NCBI RefSeq assembly: GCF_000745235.1
Contig: NZ_JQNL01000001.1
Coordinates: 2,748,501-2,812,500, forward strand
Reading direction: 5' to 3'
From: Luteibacter mycovicinus
Lineage (GTDB): Bacteria; Pseudomonadota; Gammaproteobacteria; Xanthomonadales; Rhodanobacteraceae
DNA length: 64,000 nt
Part shown: positions 9,117 through 17,842 of the stretch, in pieces
Numbering within the stretch: position 1 is the stretch's first letter
How the letters are laid out: each line of letters begins with the position of its first letter
The notes under the pieces: model-generated
The model's input: the letters and a program-made list of their open reading frames with translations, nothing else
The model's database searches: none
What the model was told of the DNA's origin: nothing
Translations under genes and position numbers: made by a program

Positions 9117-10040
9117 TCAGTAACGCGGAACCGTCGGGTCGATCTCGCGAGCCCATGCATCCATGCCGCCTTCCACATTGAACAGGTGGGTGAAGCCGTG
9201 CGCCGCCAGACGCTCGGCCGCCGCCTGGCTGGAAATGCCGTGGTGGCAGATGAAGGCGATGGCCGTGTCCTTGGGCAGAGCGGCGAAGGCTTCGTAGCCC
9301 TCGTCTTCCAGAATGCGCGCGCCGGCCAGCGGGGCCGCCATGGCGCGACCGTGCGCCGGGCGCACGTCGACGAGGATGACCTCGCCCGCGGCGAGCTTGT
9401 CCTTCAGCTGATGCACGGTGATCGACGTGATCTCGACCGCACCCGGGAACTTGAGGCTGAGGCCTTCGCCCTGGACGGTGCTGACCCAGTCGATCACGAT
9501 GCCCTTGGCCCGCTGGGCGCTGCCCGGATCGAAGTGCACTTCGATACCGCTGGCGACGACGACGATGTCGTGGTCGCCGGCCGGAGCCAGCTGGAAGCCG
9601 GCGCTGTGGTCCGGGCCGATTTCCAGATGCAGGGCCTGGCCCTGGGCATTGGCCATGCCGCCACGAATGGCTTCGGCGGCCTTGTCGGTAATGGTGATTT
9701 CCGGCGGGGTACGGTCCGGCGCGCTGGCGCCGAACAGCGTGTACAGCTCGCCGCTGGTGTACATCTGACGGATGATGTCCGAACCGCCGACCAGCTCACC
9801 CTTGACGTAGAGCTGCGGGATCGTCGGCCACTGGCCGTACTCCTTGATGCCCTCGCGGATTTCCGGGTCTTCCAGCACGTTGACGGTGTGGTAGGTCGGG
9901 ATGATGTCGTTGAGCGTGTTGGTCGCCGCGGCGGAGAAACCGCACATCGGCTGCTGGCGCGTTCCCTTCATGAACAGCACGACCTCGTGCTCGGAAAGGA
10001 GGGATTCGATGCGCTCGCGAGTGGGTGTATCGAGGGCCAT
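9117..10040 (-). CDS. Monothiol glutaredoxin (Grx4 type) fused to an A-type-carrier-like and a rhodanese domain
   Basis: A 307-residue cytoplasmic protein with three domains. Residues 1-105 are a Grx4/GrxD monothiol glutaredoxin with MKGTRQQPMCGFS (Cys33-Ser36), WPTIPQLYVKGELVGGSDI and the GSH-binding TIPQ loop. Residues ~111-205 resemble an IscA/HesB A-type carrier (ITDKAAEAI at its start) but contain no cysteine at all, so the usual cluster ligands are absent. Residues ~207-307 are a rhodanese domain with active-site Cys265 in ICHHGISSQ. CGFS glutaredoxins bind and transfer [2Fe-2S] clusters; the rhodanese part could deliver sulfane sulfur. GrxD alone is ~110 residues, so this is a long fusion. 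The ATG at 10040 opens directly into the glutaredoxin fold. It is monocistronic and faces the terminator at 9065-9098. Confidence 0.92.
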   Translation of the reverse strand: MALDTPTRERIESLLSEHEVVLFMKGTRQQPMCGFSAAATNTLNDIIPTYHTVNVLEDPEIREGIKEYGQWPTIPQLYVKGELVGGSDIIRQMYTSGELYTLFGASAPDRTPPEITITDKAAEAIRGGMANAQGQALHLEIGPDHSAGFQLAPAGDHDIVVVASGIEVHFDPGSAQRAKGIVIDWVSTVQGEGLSLKFPGAVEITSITVHQLKDKLAAGEVILVDVRPAHGRAMAAPLAGARILEDEGYEAFAALPKDTAIAFICHHGISSQAAAERLAAHGFTHLFNVEGGMDAWAREIDPTVPRY

Positions 10041-10110
10041 GGGGTCACCGCGGATAGGAAAGGGGCCATTTTACCGGCATCCCTCGCACATGGGCCCGTT
10101 CTCGTGACTT

Positions 10111-10980
10111 TCAACCTGCTAGTGACGTTTCCGCCCGCAACTCCGCCAGATTGGCCCGGCAATCGGCGAGCGGAGCGAACCCCAGAACGGCTTCGGGCGA
10201 GGGCAGTACCGTCTCACGGCTGGCGCGACCCAGCGGCGTGCGGCGCTCGGTCCAGTGAATCAGCTCCATCGCGCCGCTGAAGTCCTCAACCAGGGCGGTG
10301 CAGTGCTCGACCCAGTCGCCGTCGTTCATGTAGAGCACGCCTTCCAGCGGACGGATGTGGCCGAAGTGGATGTGCCCGCAGATATGCCCGTCGAACCCGC
10401 GCTCGCGGGCATCGGTGGCGACGCGTTGTTCGTAGTCGCGGATATAGGCCAGTGCGGCACCGACGTGTGACTTGAGGATGATCGACAGCGGCATGTAGGG
10501 CAGTTCCAGCCGCTTGCGCACCGCATGCACGCGGCGGTTGGCCCAGCAGATGAAGCGATGCAGGGTGTCGCCCAGCCAGTTGATCCACTTGCGGCCGATG
10601 TGTTCGGGATCGTATTCGTCGCCGTGGCTGACGCGGTAGCGGCGGCCATCCGCACCGTCATGGACGGCGTCCAGCTCGACCCGGATCCCGGCGATGGTCG
10701 AGCCGGCGAGACCGCGCATCTGGTAGTCGTGGTTGCCCGGGAGGTAGGTCACCTGGATGCCGCGGGCGGCCATGGCGATCAGTTCGGCGATCACCGCGCT
10801 ATGGTCGGGGTGCCACCAGTGGCGCCTGGCCAGCGCTTCCAGGTCGACGATGTCCCCGACGAGGTAAAGGCGCTCGCAATCGAGGCTCTTCAGGAAATCG
10901 AGGAGATAAGCGGCCTTGCAGTCCGGCGTACCCAGATGCACGTCGGAAATGAAGGCGGCGCGACACGTGAACTTGGCCAT
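10111..10980 (-). CDS. LpxH-like metallophosphoesterase (UDP-2,3-diacylglucosamine diphosphatase family)
   Basis: A 289-residue calcineurin-like phosphoesterase. Metal-binding motifs are FISDVHLG near residue 10, VGDIVDLEAL (~43), PGNHDYQM (~80), SHGDEYDP (~119) and GHIHFGHI (~205). This set matches the LpxH/LpxH2-like family that hydrolyses UDP-2,3-diacylglucosamine in lipid A synthesis. At 289 residues it is longer than E. coli LpxH (~240), so the lipid A role is an inference; homologues of this longer type are often only annotated as UDP-2,3-diacylglucosamine diphosphatases. The C-terminal ~40 residues look like an unstructured tail. The neighbours (glutaredoxin fusion, SGNH hydrolase) give no pathway link. 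Confidence 0.8.
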   Translation of the reverse strand: MAKFTCRAAFISDVHLGTPDCKAAYLLDFLKSLDCERLYLVGDIVDLEALARRHWWHPDHSAVIAELIAMAARGIQVTYLPGNHDYQMRGLAGSTIAGIRVELDAVHDGADGRRYRVSHGDEYDPEHIGRKWINWLGDTLHRFICWANRRVHAVRKRLELPYMPLSIILKSHVGAALAYIRDYEQRVATDARERGFDGHICGHIHFGHIRPLEGVLYMNDGDWVEHCTALVEDFSGAMELIHWTERRTPLGRASRETVLPSPEAVLGFAPLADCRANLAELRAETSLAG

Positions 10981-11161
10981 GGCGGCGATTTCCGGGGTTG
11001 TCCCGGGAGATCAGTCTCGGGCCGGGAGGTAACCGGGGCATGGCGTGGGTGTTGCAGGAGTGTTGCGGGTGGGCATCCGGGGCATGCATCGCGGGGGCAG
11101 GTTCCCTCCGGGTTGCGGTGGCCGGTTGGGAGTGGCCTGGCGGGAGGCGGCCTGCCGACGA
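10981..11161. other. Intergenic region (181 bp)
   Basis: Very G/C-rich spacer between two minus-strand genes. It must contain the promoter and leader of the LpxH-like gene, but no clear -35/-10 pair, hairpin with T-run or small gene was recognised. Confidence 0.4.
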
Positions 11162-11776
11162 TCAGCCTGGCAGTTCGCGGACGGCCGCGAGCGCCTGCGG
11201 AAAAATCCGCTCCACCCACATTCCATACTGCCTGGCGGAAGGATGAAGGCCATCATCCACGAGCATGTCCGGCTTCGCGCCGGCCTCGCGCGAAGCGGCC
11301 GTCACATCCACCCAGCGTGCGTGCGCACGATGCGTTTCGTCACGCGCAATGGCATTGAACGCATCGATCTCACGCCCGATCGCCGCGCGATCCCGTCCCT
11401 CGGCAAACGCCGTCACGCTCCAGTCGGGAATCGACACGACCACCACGCGGCGCGAATCGCCGGCGAGCTTGCCCGCGCGTTCGAGCAGAGCAAGAAACTG
11501 CTCGCGATATTCGACCGATGAGCGCCCGCGGTACTGGTTGTTGACCCCGATCAGCAGGGTCACCAGCCCGTACTTGCCGTGCAGTCCGGCGACATCCATC
11601 GCCGACGACAGCTCGTCCGTCGTCCAGCCGGTAGTGGCGACGATGTGTGGCGCAGCCACGGCCACACCATGCTCGCGCAGCCGGGCAACCAGTTGCACCG
11701 GCCAGCGACCTTCTTCGGGCACGCCCTCGCCGATCGTGTACGAATCGCCGAGGGCGAGGAAGCTCGCTTCCGCCAC
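11162..11776 (-). CDS. SGNH/GDSL-type hydrolase
   Basis: A 204-residue lipase/esterase-like protein. Block I is FLALGDSYTIGEG with Ser near residue 12, block III is LLIGVNNQYRG (Asn ~98), and block V is DGLHPSARQY with the catalytic Asp/His near 175-178. There is no signal peptide, so it is probably cytoplasmic. It lies 3 bases downstream of the alaA-like gene on the same strand and is surely co-transcribed with it. The substrate is unknown: family members act on lysophospholipids, acyl esters or carbohydrate acetates. Confidence 0.87.
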   Translation of the reverse strand: MAEASFLALGDSYTIGEGVPEEGRWPVQLVARLREHGVAVAAPHIVATTGWTTDELSSAMDVAGLHGKYGLVTLLIGVNNQYRGRSSVEYREQFLALLERAGKLAGDSRRVVVVSIPDWSVTAFAEGRDRAAIGREIDAFNAIARDETHRAHARWVDVTAASREAGAKPDMLVDDGLHPSARQYGMWVERIFPQALAAVRELPG

Positions 11777-11779
11777 GGC

Positions 11780-13024
11780 TCAGGCGACCGCGCTCGCGAC
11801 CGGTGCGGCTTCCTCGGCCATCCGCTCCAGCACGCGGTTCATCCGCACGAACACCTCCTGCAACTGCGTCGGCTCGGGCAGCAGCGTGAGACGCAGGTGC
11901 CGGCTGGCGGAAAGATTGAAGCTGGTGCCGGGCACGACCAGCACGCTTTCCTGTTCGAGAAGGCGCAGCGCGAACGCCGTGTCGTCGAAATGCGCGATGG
12001 CGTCGGCGCGGATCTGCGGAAACGCGTAGATCGCTCCGCCCGGTGCCACGACATCCAGGAACGGGCTGGCGGCGACGCTGTCGAGCACCACCTGACGCGC
12101 GCGGTGCAGGCGGCCGCCCGGCGCGGTGAGTTCACCGATGGTCGGCTTGTCGAGCAGCGCGGGACGCACGGCCCACTGCGCGGTGACGTTCGCACAAAGG
12201 CGTAGCGCGGCCAGCAACTGCAATGCGTCGCGGTATTCCGCGGTGCGCTTCGGGTCGCCTGACAGGCTCATCCAGCCGACCCGGTAGCCGCAGGCACGGT
12301 GCACTTTCGACAGACCGCCGAAGCTGACGCAGGGGTGATCGCCGGCCACGGCCGCCAGTGGCTGGAAGGGCGTGTCGTCGTAGAGGATTTCGTCGTAGAT
12401 CTCGTCGCACAGCAACAGCAGGCCATGGCGGCGGGCGACGTCGACGATGCGCTCGAGCAAGGCCCCGGGATACACGGCGCCGGTGGGATTGTTCGGATTG
12501 ATCAGGACCAGGGCGCGCGTGCGCGGTCCGATCAGGGCCTCGATCTCTTCCGGATCGGGCAGGTGCGCGTTCTCGGCCAGGCAGCGGTAGTAGCGGGGGC
12601 TGCCGTCGTTGAGGATCGTGGCGGCGCTCCACAGCGGGTAATCCGGGCTGGGCAGGAGCACCTCGTCGCCCGGCTGCAGGAGTGCGCGCAGGGAGATGTC
12701 GATGAGTTCGCTGACGCCGTTGCCGATGAACACGCGCTCCACGTCCACGCCGAACGAACCACGCGCTTTCTGCTGGGCCACGATGGCCTCGCGGGCTTCC
12801 TCCAGACCCTGCTCGTGCCCGTAGGCCTCGCTGTCGGTCAGATGGGCGCCGATGGCTTCGCGCAGGTGCGGGGGCGTGGAAAAACCATAGCGGCCCGGGT
12901 TACCGATGTTCAGTTTGATGATCGGCTGGCCGGCCGCTTCCATGTCGCGGGCGCGCCGGGTGAGGGCGCCGCGGATTTCGTAGCGCACTTCCGCCAGGTG
13001 CGCGCTGGGCTTGATCGAGGACAC
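11780..13024 (-). CDS. alaA: Pyridoxal-phosphate aminotransferase, AlaA (alanine transaminase) type
   Basis: A 414-residue fold-type I aminotransferase. Visible motifs are LNIGNPGRYGF at ~38, PDYPLW (~128), INPNNPTGAVYP (~175), LCDEIYDEILYD (~205) and FGGLSKVHRACGYRVGW. In the last of these the Lys should form the Schiff base with PLP and the Arg anchors the phosphate. This pattern matches E. coli AlaA (YfbQ), which makes alanine from pyruvate and glutamate; other class I aminotransferases such as AspC are more distant. It is the first gene of a two-gene unit with the SGNH hydrolase and is divergent from rsgA. Confidence 0.85.
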   Translation of the reverse strand: MSSIKPSAHLAEVRYEIRGALTRRARDMEAAGQPIIKLNIGNPGRYGFSTPPHLREAIGAHLTDSEAYGHEQGLEEAREAIVAQQKARGSFGVDVERVFIGNGVSELIDISLRALLQPGDEVLLPSPDYPLWSAATILNDGSPRYYRCLAENAHLPDPEEIEALIGPRTRALVLINPNNPTGAVYPGALLERIVDVARRHGLLLLCDEIYDEILYDDTPFQPLAAVAGDHPCVSFGGLSKVHRACGYRVGWMSLSGDPKRTAEYRDALQLLAALRLCANVTAQWAVRPALLDKPTIGELTAPGGRLHRARQVVLDSVAASPFLDVVAPGGAIYAFPQIRADAIAHFDDTAFALRLLEQESVLVVPGTSFNLSASRHLRLTLLPEPTQLQEVFVRMNRVLERMAEEAAPVASAVA

Positions 13025-13129
13025 TTCTGACGACTTCCGGTAAGTACGGCGGGCCGTTTCCCGCCGTCGTCACCCGATCCTAACAGCGTCGCGGCGGCGT
13101 CGCGAGGCGGATTTCGGGCGATAAGCGGG

Positions 13130-13135
13130 CATAAT
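13130..13135 (+). promoter_or_regulatory. Possible -10 element (CATAAT) of a leaderless rsgA transcript
   Basis: CATAAT matches the sigma-70 -10 consensus at five of six positions and ends 7 bases before the rsgA ATG (13143). Transcription would then start at or next to the ATG. No Shine-Dalgarno motif precedes the ATG. No good -35 box is present at the expected distance, so this is tentative. Confidence 0.4.
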
Positions 13136-13142
13136 CCCGCCC

Positions 13143-14198
13143 ATGACCGACACCCCGGACCTGGCGCGCCTGCGCCATATCGGCTGGCGCGACCCCGCCT
13201 TGCCCGACGATTCCCGCCGCCTTGCCCGCGTCGTGGCCCAGCATCGCGCCGGTTACGAGCTGCACGACGGCTCCTCGGCCTTCAACGCGCAGCCTGCCGG
13301 CCAGTTTCTGAAAAGGGGGCTGGACCCGTCGCTTCGCCCGGCGGTCGGCGACTTCGTCTTCCTCGACCACGCCAGCCACCCGGTGATCGAGGAGGTGCTG
13401 CCGCGCCGTTCCGTCCTGACCCGTGCCGCCGCGGGCGAGCGATACGAGCGGCAGATCATCGCCACCAACATCGACTACGTTCTCGTCATCACCGGCCTCG
13501 ACGGCGACTTCAACCCGTCGCGCATCGAGCGCTACCTGACCCTGGTCGAGGGTTCCGGGGCGCGTCCGGTCGTCCTGCTCAGCAAGGCGGATACCGACGT
13601 GGACGTCGAGGGAGCGGTCGCCGCTCTCGCCGCGCGCCTGCCCGCCGAAGCGGCGGTGCATGCGATCAACGCGAAGGATCCCGCGACGGTGGCCTTGCTT
13701 GCGTCCTATCTCGGGCCGGGCTCCAGCGCGGTCCTCGTCGGCTCGTCGGGAGCGGGCAAGTCGACGCTCACCAACACCTTGCTGGGCGAAGAACGCATGG
13801 CCACGGGCGCGGTACGCTCGCACGACAGCCGCGGCCGGCACACCACGACGCACCGTGCGCTGCTCAGCCTGCCCAGCGGCGGTTGCCTGATCGATACGCC
13901 CGGCATGCGCGAACTGAAGCTGACCGGCGAGGAAAACCTCGACCTGTTCGCCGACATCGAAGCGCTTTCCGCGCAGTGCCGCTTTGCCGACTGCGGACAC
14001 AGCAACGAACCGGGTTGCGCGATCCAGGCCGCGCTCGCTTCCGGCGAGCTGTCGCCGCAACGCTGGCGCAATTTTCTCAAGCTGCACGACGAGCGCGAAG
14101 AGCAGGCGGCGACCCTCGAAGCACGCCTGAAGCGCAAGGCGGGTCCGCGCCCCGCCGGTAAACCGAAACGCGGCGAGTGGCGACGCGGAGACGACTAA
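13143..14198 (+). CDS. rsgA: Small ribosomal subunit biogenesis GTPase RsgA
   Basis: A 351-residue circularly permuted GTPase that checks late 30S subunit maturation. An N-terminal OB-like part (~45-110) is followed by the permuted G motifs: LLSKAD (145-150) as G4, the P-loop VGSSGAGKST (199-208), and the switch/G3 region THRALLSLPSGGCLIDTPGMREL (conserved Thr, then DTPG). A C-terminal zinc region follows with Cys and His in CRFADCGHSNEPGC. Length is normal. The tail after ~330 is basic and probably flexible. The ATG at 13143 has no obvious ribosome-binding site and may be leaderless. It stands alone between divergent alaA and the next autotransporter. Confidence 0.95.
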   Translation: MTDTPDLARLRHIGWRDPALPDDSRRLARVVAQHRAGYELHDGSSAFNAQPAGQFLKRGLDPSLRPAVGDFVFLDHASHPVIEEVLPRRSVLTRAAAGERYERQIIATNIDYVLVITGLDGDFNPSRIERYLTLVEGSGARPVVLLSKADTDVDVEGAVAALAARLPAEAAVHAINAKDPATVALLASYLGPGSSAVLVGSSGAGKSTLTNTLLGEERMATGAVRSHDSRGRHTTTHRALLSLPSGGCLIDTPGMRELKLTGEENLDLFADIEALSAQCRFADCGHSNEPGCAIQAALASGELSPQRWRNFLKLHDEREEQAATLEARLKRKAGPRPAGKPKRGEWRRGDD

Positions 14199-14255
14199 CA
14201 CTTACTTTCGTCGCGCGCGCTCCCGACATACAGGCATCCACCTGCTGAATAAGTT

Positions 14256-14284
14256 GACTTCCTCCCTACGAGAGCGAGGAAGTC
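14256..14284 (+). promoter_or_regulatory. Perfect hairpin burying the Shine-Dalgarno sequence of the downstream autotransporter
   Basis: GACTTCCTC (14256-14264) pairs perfectly with GAGGAAGTC (14276-14284) across an 11-base loop. The right arm contains the Shine-Dalgarno core GAGGA (14276-14280), 7 bases before the ATG at 14288. In the folded RNA the ribosome-binding site would be fully paired. This suggests translational control (RNA thermometer, antisense RNA or protein-dependent opening), which is inferred. Confidence 0.7.
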
Positions 14285-14287
14285 TTC

Positions 14288-16810
14288 ATGGTCGTCCATT
14301 GTTACCGGCGCCGCGCAGTAGCGGCTGCCTTGTGCGGTGTTTTTGCCGCGTCCGCGTCGGCTACCGAGTTTCCTTACGGCATCCTCGTCGAGAAAGGCAC
14401 GGCACTCACGCTCGAGCCCGGGGACCGCATCTCGGTAAGCGGCCTGGCGACCGGGCGTGTCATCACCGTGGAGTCGCGCGGCTCGTTCGACGCCACGGAC
14501 GTTTCGATCGAGAACCGCACGAGCGGCAATCCGGCAGGCTATGCCTACGGCGTGCTGGCGTTCGACGGCAGCCAGGCGTCGATGTCCGCCGGATCGCTCA
14601 TCACCCGCGGTGACCGGTCGGTGGGCGTGCAGGTGCAGGGCGCCTCGCGTGCCGTGTTCGCCGGGGTGCAGCTCACTACGCTCGGCGCGAACAGCATCGG
14701 CATCACCGCGCGGTCAGGTGCGGCGATCCTGATGAACCGCGCGCACCTGAGTATCGACGGACCGGATAGCACGGCGCTGGTCGCACAGGGCACGGACGCC
14801 GCCGTCGTCGGGCTTGCCGACATAGAACACCGGGGTGCCGCATCCGCGCCGGGTCGCGCGCAAGCCATCGCCGTTCGCGACGGCGCGCGGATCAGCCTGA
14901 GCGACAGCTCGGTCATTGCCCGACATGCGAATGTCGGTGCCGTCGTAATCGATGGTGAGGCCTCGGGATTCAGCACATCGCGCAGCCATATCGTTGCCGA
15001 GGGTGAACACGCCTGGGCGCTTTCCGGTACCTCGGGGCGCGCGATCCTCACCGCGGCGGAGTTGAATGGCAACGGAGGTGCGATCACCACGCGTGTTCCC
15101 GGCGCAGGCACGTTGCAGGTCGATCTGCTGGGGGGCTCACGCTCGGTGGGCGACATCGTCAGCGGCGACGCTTCGCTCGTGCTCAACGCCGAGGACAGCG
15201 AACTGCGCGGCGATCTGCATCGGGCAGGCACGGGATCGCTGGATGTCACTCTTGCGCGATCCCGGTGGCTGGGACGTGCACAGGGTGTCAGCGCTCTGAC
15301 CATCCATGACGGCCATTGGTCCCTGACAGGGGGCAGCGTCCTCGGACGGCTGACGCTCGCAGGTGCCGCCCGCGTGTCTTTCCCGGAGGGCACGGGCGCC
15401 TTTTCGACGCTACGCGTGAGCCACCTCGCTAGCCAGGGCGGCGTCGCCGCCATCCGTCTGCGTACGCGCCTGGATGCCGGCGGCATCCTCTCGCGGCAGG
15501 GTACGGACCGGCTGCTGGTCGACGGCGACGTCGACGGAACGACACGACTCGAGGTCGCGGCGGTGGAGGGCGGCGGTGCCGGCACCGCACCCGGTAGCTC
15601 TGGCGGTATCAGTCTCGTGCAGGTCAACGGTTCGGCCAGCGACACATCGTTCCGTCTCGCCGGCGACTACGTGGTGGCGGGACCATGGCGTTACGGTCTG
15701 AACGCATACGGTCCCGGCGAGTCGGACGCATCGCAACGACTCGTCGCGGAAAACGGATCCGGCTTCTGGGACTACCGCCTGCAGAGCACGAAGATCGATT
15801 CGCAGGGGCGTTGGCGTGACGCGCTCGGCCGCACGGCGGATCCGACCTCGCCGGCCATGCCTGCCCGCGATGCGCTGGCGCCGCAGGTGCCTTCCTATCT
15901 GGTGCTCGCCGGGGCCTTGTTCGGCTACGGCCGGACTGCCATCGATGCCGCGGGACCCGACGCCTCCGCCAACGACGGCGGGCCGACTTTCCGCGCACGC
16001 AGCTTTGGCGGGAACGCCAGCTATCGCAATTCGCTCGGTTTCACGCGCTTTGGCTTCGACAGCATCCGTCGCGACCGCGGCCTGCAGGTAGGTGGCGATC
16101 TCGCGTCTTTCGATGCCGGGACGTGGCATATGCGTTCGGGTGTGTCCGCGAGTCTCGGAAGCACGCAGGTCACCCCTCGTGCCGTAGACGGCGCGAGCGA
16201 CGCCCGTGCGCAGGGTCGCGGCCTGGCGATCACCCACACGTCCAGCGGCGATGACGGATGGCGTATCGGCGCGGCCTACGCTTTTACGCATTACCGCGTC
16301 GCGGTGCGAACACCGCGACGCGGCGAGACGCTCGCCCGGTTGCGGGTGAACAGTAGCGATGCATCGTTGTCCGCGGGCTTCCGCTGGGCGGCGCCACGGA
16401 ACGTCGTCGTCGAGCCGGGAATATCAGTGCTCTGGCAGCGTCTTCGCTTCGGCAAGGTCACCGACCGCGACGGCATCATCCTGCAGCCCGGGCGTCCGGA
16501 ACGTATGACGGCGCGTGTCGGAGCGCGAGCTACGCGTCTCTTTACGGTGCAGGGGCAGCGGGTGAGTGCGTGGTCCGCGTTTCTTGACGGTCGTATCGAA
16601 GCGACACGGGACACCGGTGCGGCGCTGGCCTTGTCGGGCGTCCGCTTCGCAACGGGACATGGCGGCCGGGCGCTCCACGTGGCGGCGGGTACCACGTTGG
16701 CATTTCGCCGGGCCATCACGCTTTCCGGCGACATCAACCGGCAAGTCAGGATCGGCGGCCGGGGGGACTCCTCCTTCGGTGTACGCCTCGGTGCCGCGAT
16801 CGCGTTCTGA
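14288..16810 (+). CDS. Pertactin-like autotransporter
   Basis: An 840-residue type Va autotransporter. A short signal peptide (residues 1-26, ending ASASA) is followed by a parallel beta-helix passenger (~27-540). That passenger has repeated short turns such as SRAVFAGVQLTTLG and a pertactin-like middle part (HDGHWSLTGGSVLGRLTLAG, FSTLRVSHL). The junction PQVPSYLVLAGALFGYGRTAID (first residues near 535) is the classic linker before the barrel. The beta-barrel (~565-840) ends GVRLGAAIAF with a terminal Phe. The mature passenger has no cysteine. The ATG has a good Shine-Dalgarno at 14276-14280, but it is trapped in a hairpin. It faces the pilus operon, whose last gene ends 12 bases beyond its stop. 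The passenger's activity cannot be told. Confidence 0.9.
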   Translation: MVVHCYRRRAVAAALCGVFAASASATEFPYGILVEKGTALTLEPGDRISVSGLATGRVITVESRGSFDATDVSIENRTSGNPAGYAYGVLAFDGSQASMSAGSLITRGDRSVGVQVQGASRAVFAGVQLTTLGANSIGITARSGAAILMNRAHLSIDGPDSTALVAQGTDAAVVGLADIEHRGAASAPGRAQAIAVRDGARISLSDSSVIARHANVGAVVIDGEASGFSTSRSHIVAEGEHAWALSGTSGRAILTAAELNGNGGAITTRVPGAGTLQVDLLGGSRSVGDIVSGDASLVLNAEDSELRGDLHRAGTGSLDVTLARSRWLGRAQGVSALTIHDGHWSLTGGSVLGRLTLAGAARVSFPEGTGAFSTLRVSHLASQGGVAAIRLRTRLDAGGILSRQGTDRLLVDGDVDGTTRLEVAAVEGGGAGTAPGSSGGISLVQVNGSASDTSFRLAGDYVVAGPWRYGLNAYGPGESDASQRLVAENGSGFWDYRLQSTKIDSQGRWRDALGRTADPTSPAMPARDALAPQVPSYLVLAGALFGYGRTAIDAAGPDASANDGGPTFRARSFGGNASYRNSLGFTRFGFDSIRRDRGLQVGGDLASFDAGTWHMRSGVSASLGSTQVTPRAVDGASDARAQGRGLAITHTSSGDDGWRIGAAYAFTHYRVAVRTPRRGETLARLRVNSSDASLSAGFRWAAPRNVVVEPGISVLWQRLRFGKVTDRDGIILQPGRPERMTARVGARATRLFTVQGQRVSAWSAFLDGRIEATRDTGAALALSGVRFATGHGGRALHVAAGTTLAFRRAITLSGDINRQVRIGGRGDSSFGVRLGAAIAF

Positions 16811-16822
16811 CGCCACGCGATC

Positions 16823-17842
16823 TCAATAGGTCACGGTCACCGTCACGATGTCGCTGTACGAACCTGCCGGTTGTGCGGCTTGTATGGGTACACGGCCGTA
16901 GACGGTGAGCGTCTGCTCGGACCCGGAACCGGTTCCCGCGGCGGTATCGGTGTTGAGCGTGTTGCCCCACCGCGTCGTCCGTCCGGGGTCGGTGAACAGC
17001 TGGTACGTAACGAAATGCGCCCCATCGGTCATGCGCCTCGTCGTTCCCGACGCATTCTTTCCGTTGTCCAGACCGATCTGGTACGCCGCCCGTTGGGTGC
17101 AGGTCGCGCGTACCAGTGAGGTCTGGTCGGTATTGACACGGAGCAGGCCGGAGACGCTGCCGAAGTTGAGTTCGGTCGCCGTGCCGACGGTGCATTTTGC
17201 GACGACGTTGGCGGTGGCGGTCAGTGCGGGACCGGCCGCCGTCTGCGCCGCTACGGTTCCGCCGCTGGTGCACGACGCAGGGAAGGTGCCGAGCGTCAGA
17301 AGAACTTCGTTGTAGCTCCAGGTAATCGACGTGCCTGTGACCGACCCGGCAAGCGTGCCGCTGTAGTTGCCAGGCGAAAGGCCGCTCTGCAGCGCCGGTA
17401 CCTGACCGTAGATCGTGAGGCTGCCGGTGATGGTCACGTTATTGGATAGCAAACCGAAGTTTCGGGTGAACGTTTGCGGCGTGTACGTCGCATTGTTCAC
17501 ACGCCCCCAGATCGTGCTGTAACTCCCGTCCTTGAACGCCTGGTACTGCATGCGGTCGGTATTCGCGGTGTTGAGCAGGGTTCGTGGAGCGAAATTTCCC
17601 AGGTCGTCCGGCGCGAGGCTGACACATGCCGAGATGTAGCTGCCGTACAGGCCACCGAGCACGCCCGAGTAGCTGCAACTGTAGTTCACGGTCGCCTGCG
17701 TGTTGACGACGGTACCGGTCGGATCCACCGTGCCGAAGGCCAGGTTGGTAATGCTGGTGATGCTGCAGGTGGTCGCGGCCTCGACGCGCGGCGTGGCTGC
17801 CATCGCCGCGATGGCCAGGAGTATGAGGACGAACCACTTCAT
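16823..17842 (-). CDS. Two-domain spore coat U (SCPU) protein, probable pilus tip adhesin (CsuE-like)
   Basis: A 339-residue secreted protein with signal peptide (1-22, cleavage after VEA). It carries two consecutive SCPU domains, about 25-180 and 195-339. Each has the CSI/C..G start, a GVLGGLYG or AAYQIGLDNGKN strand, a WGN or WGR motif and a final LTVYGRVP/SDIVTVTVTY strand. In archaic chaperone-usher systems such as Csu of Acinetobacter, a two-domain SCPU protein (CsuE) forms the tip. It is the last gene of the four-gene operon and its ATG overlaps the usher stop (ATGA). Cysteine pairs likely form disulfides in the periplasm. Confidence 0.85.
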   Translation of the reverse strand: MKWFVLILLAIAAMAATPRVEAATTCSITSITNLAFGTVDPTGTVVNTQATVNYSCSYSGVLGGLYGSYISACVSLAPDDLGNFAPRTLLNTANTDRMQYQAFKDGSYSTIWGRVNNATYTPQTFTRNFGLLSNNVTITGSLTIYGQVPALQSGLSPGNYSGTLAGSVTGTSITWSYNEVLLTLGTFPASCTSGGTVAAQTAAGPALTATANVVAKCTVGTATELNFGSVSGLLRVNTDQTSLVRATCTQRAAYQIGLDNGKNASGTTRRMTDGAHFVTYQLFTDPGRTTRWGNTLNTDTAAGTGSGSEQTLTVYGRVPIQAAQPAGSYSDIVTVTVTY

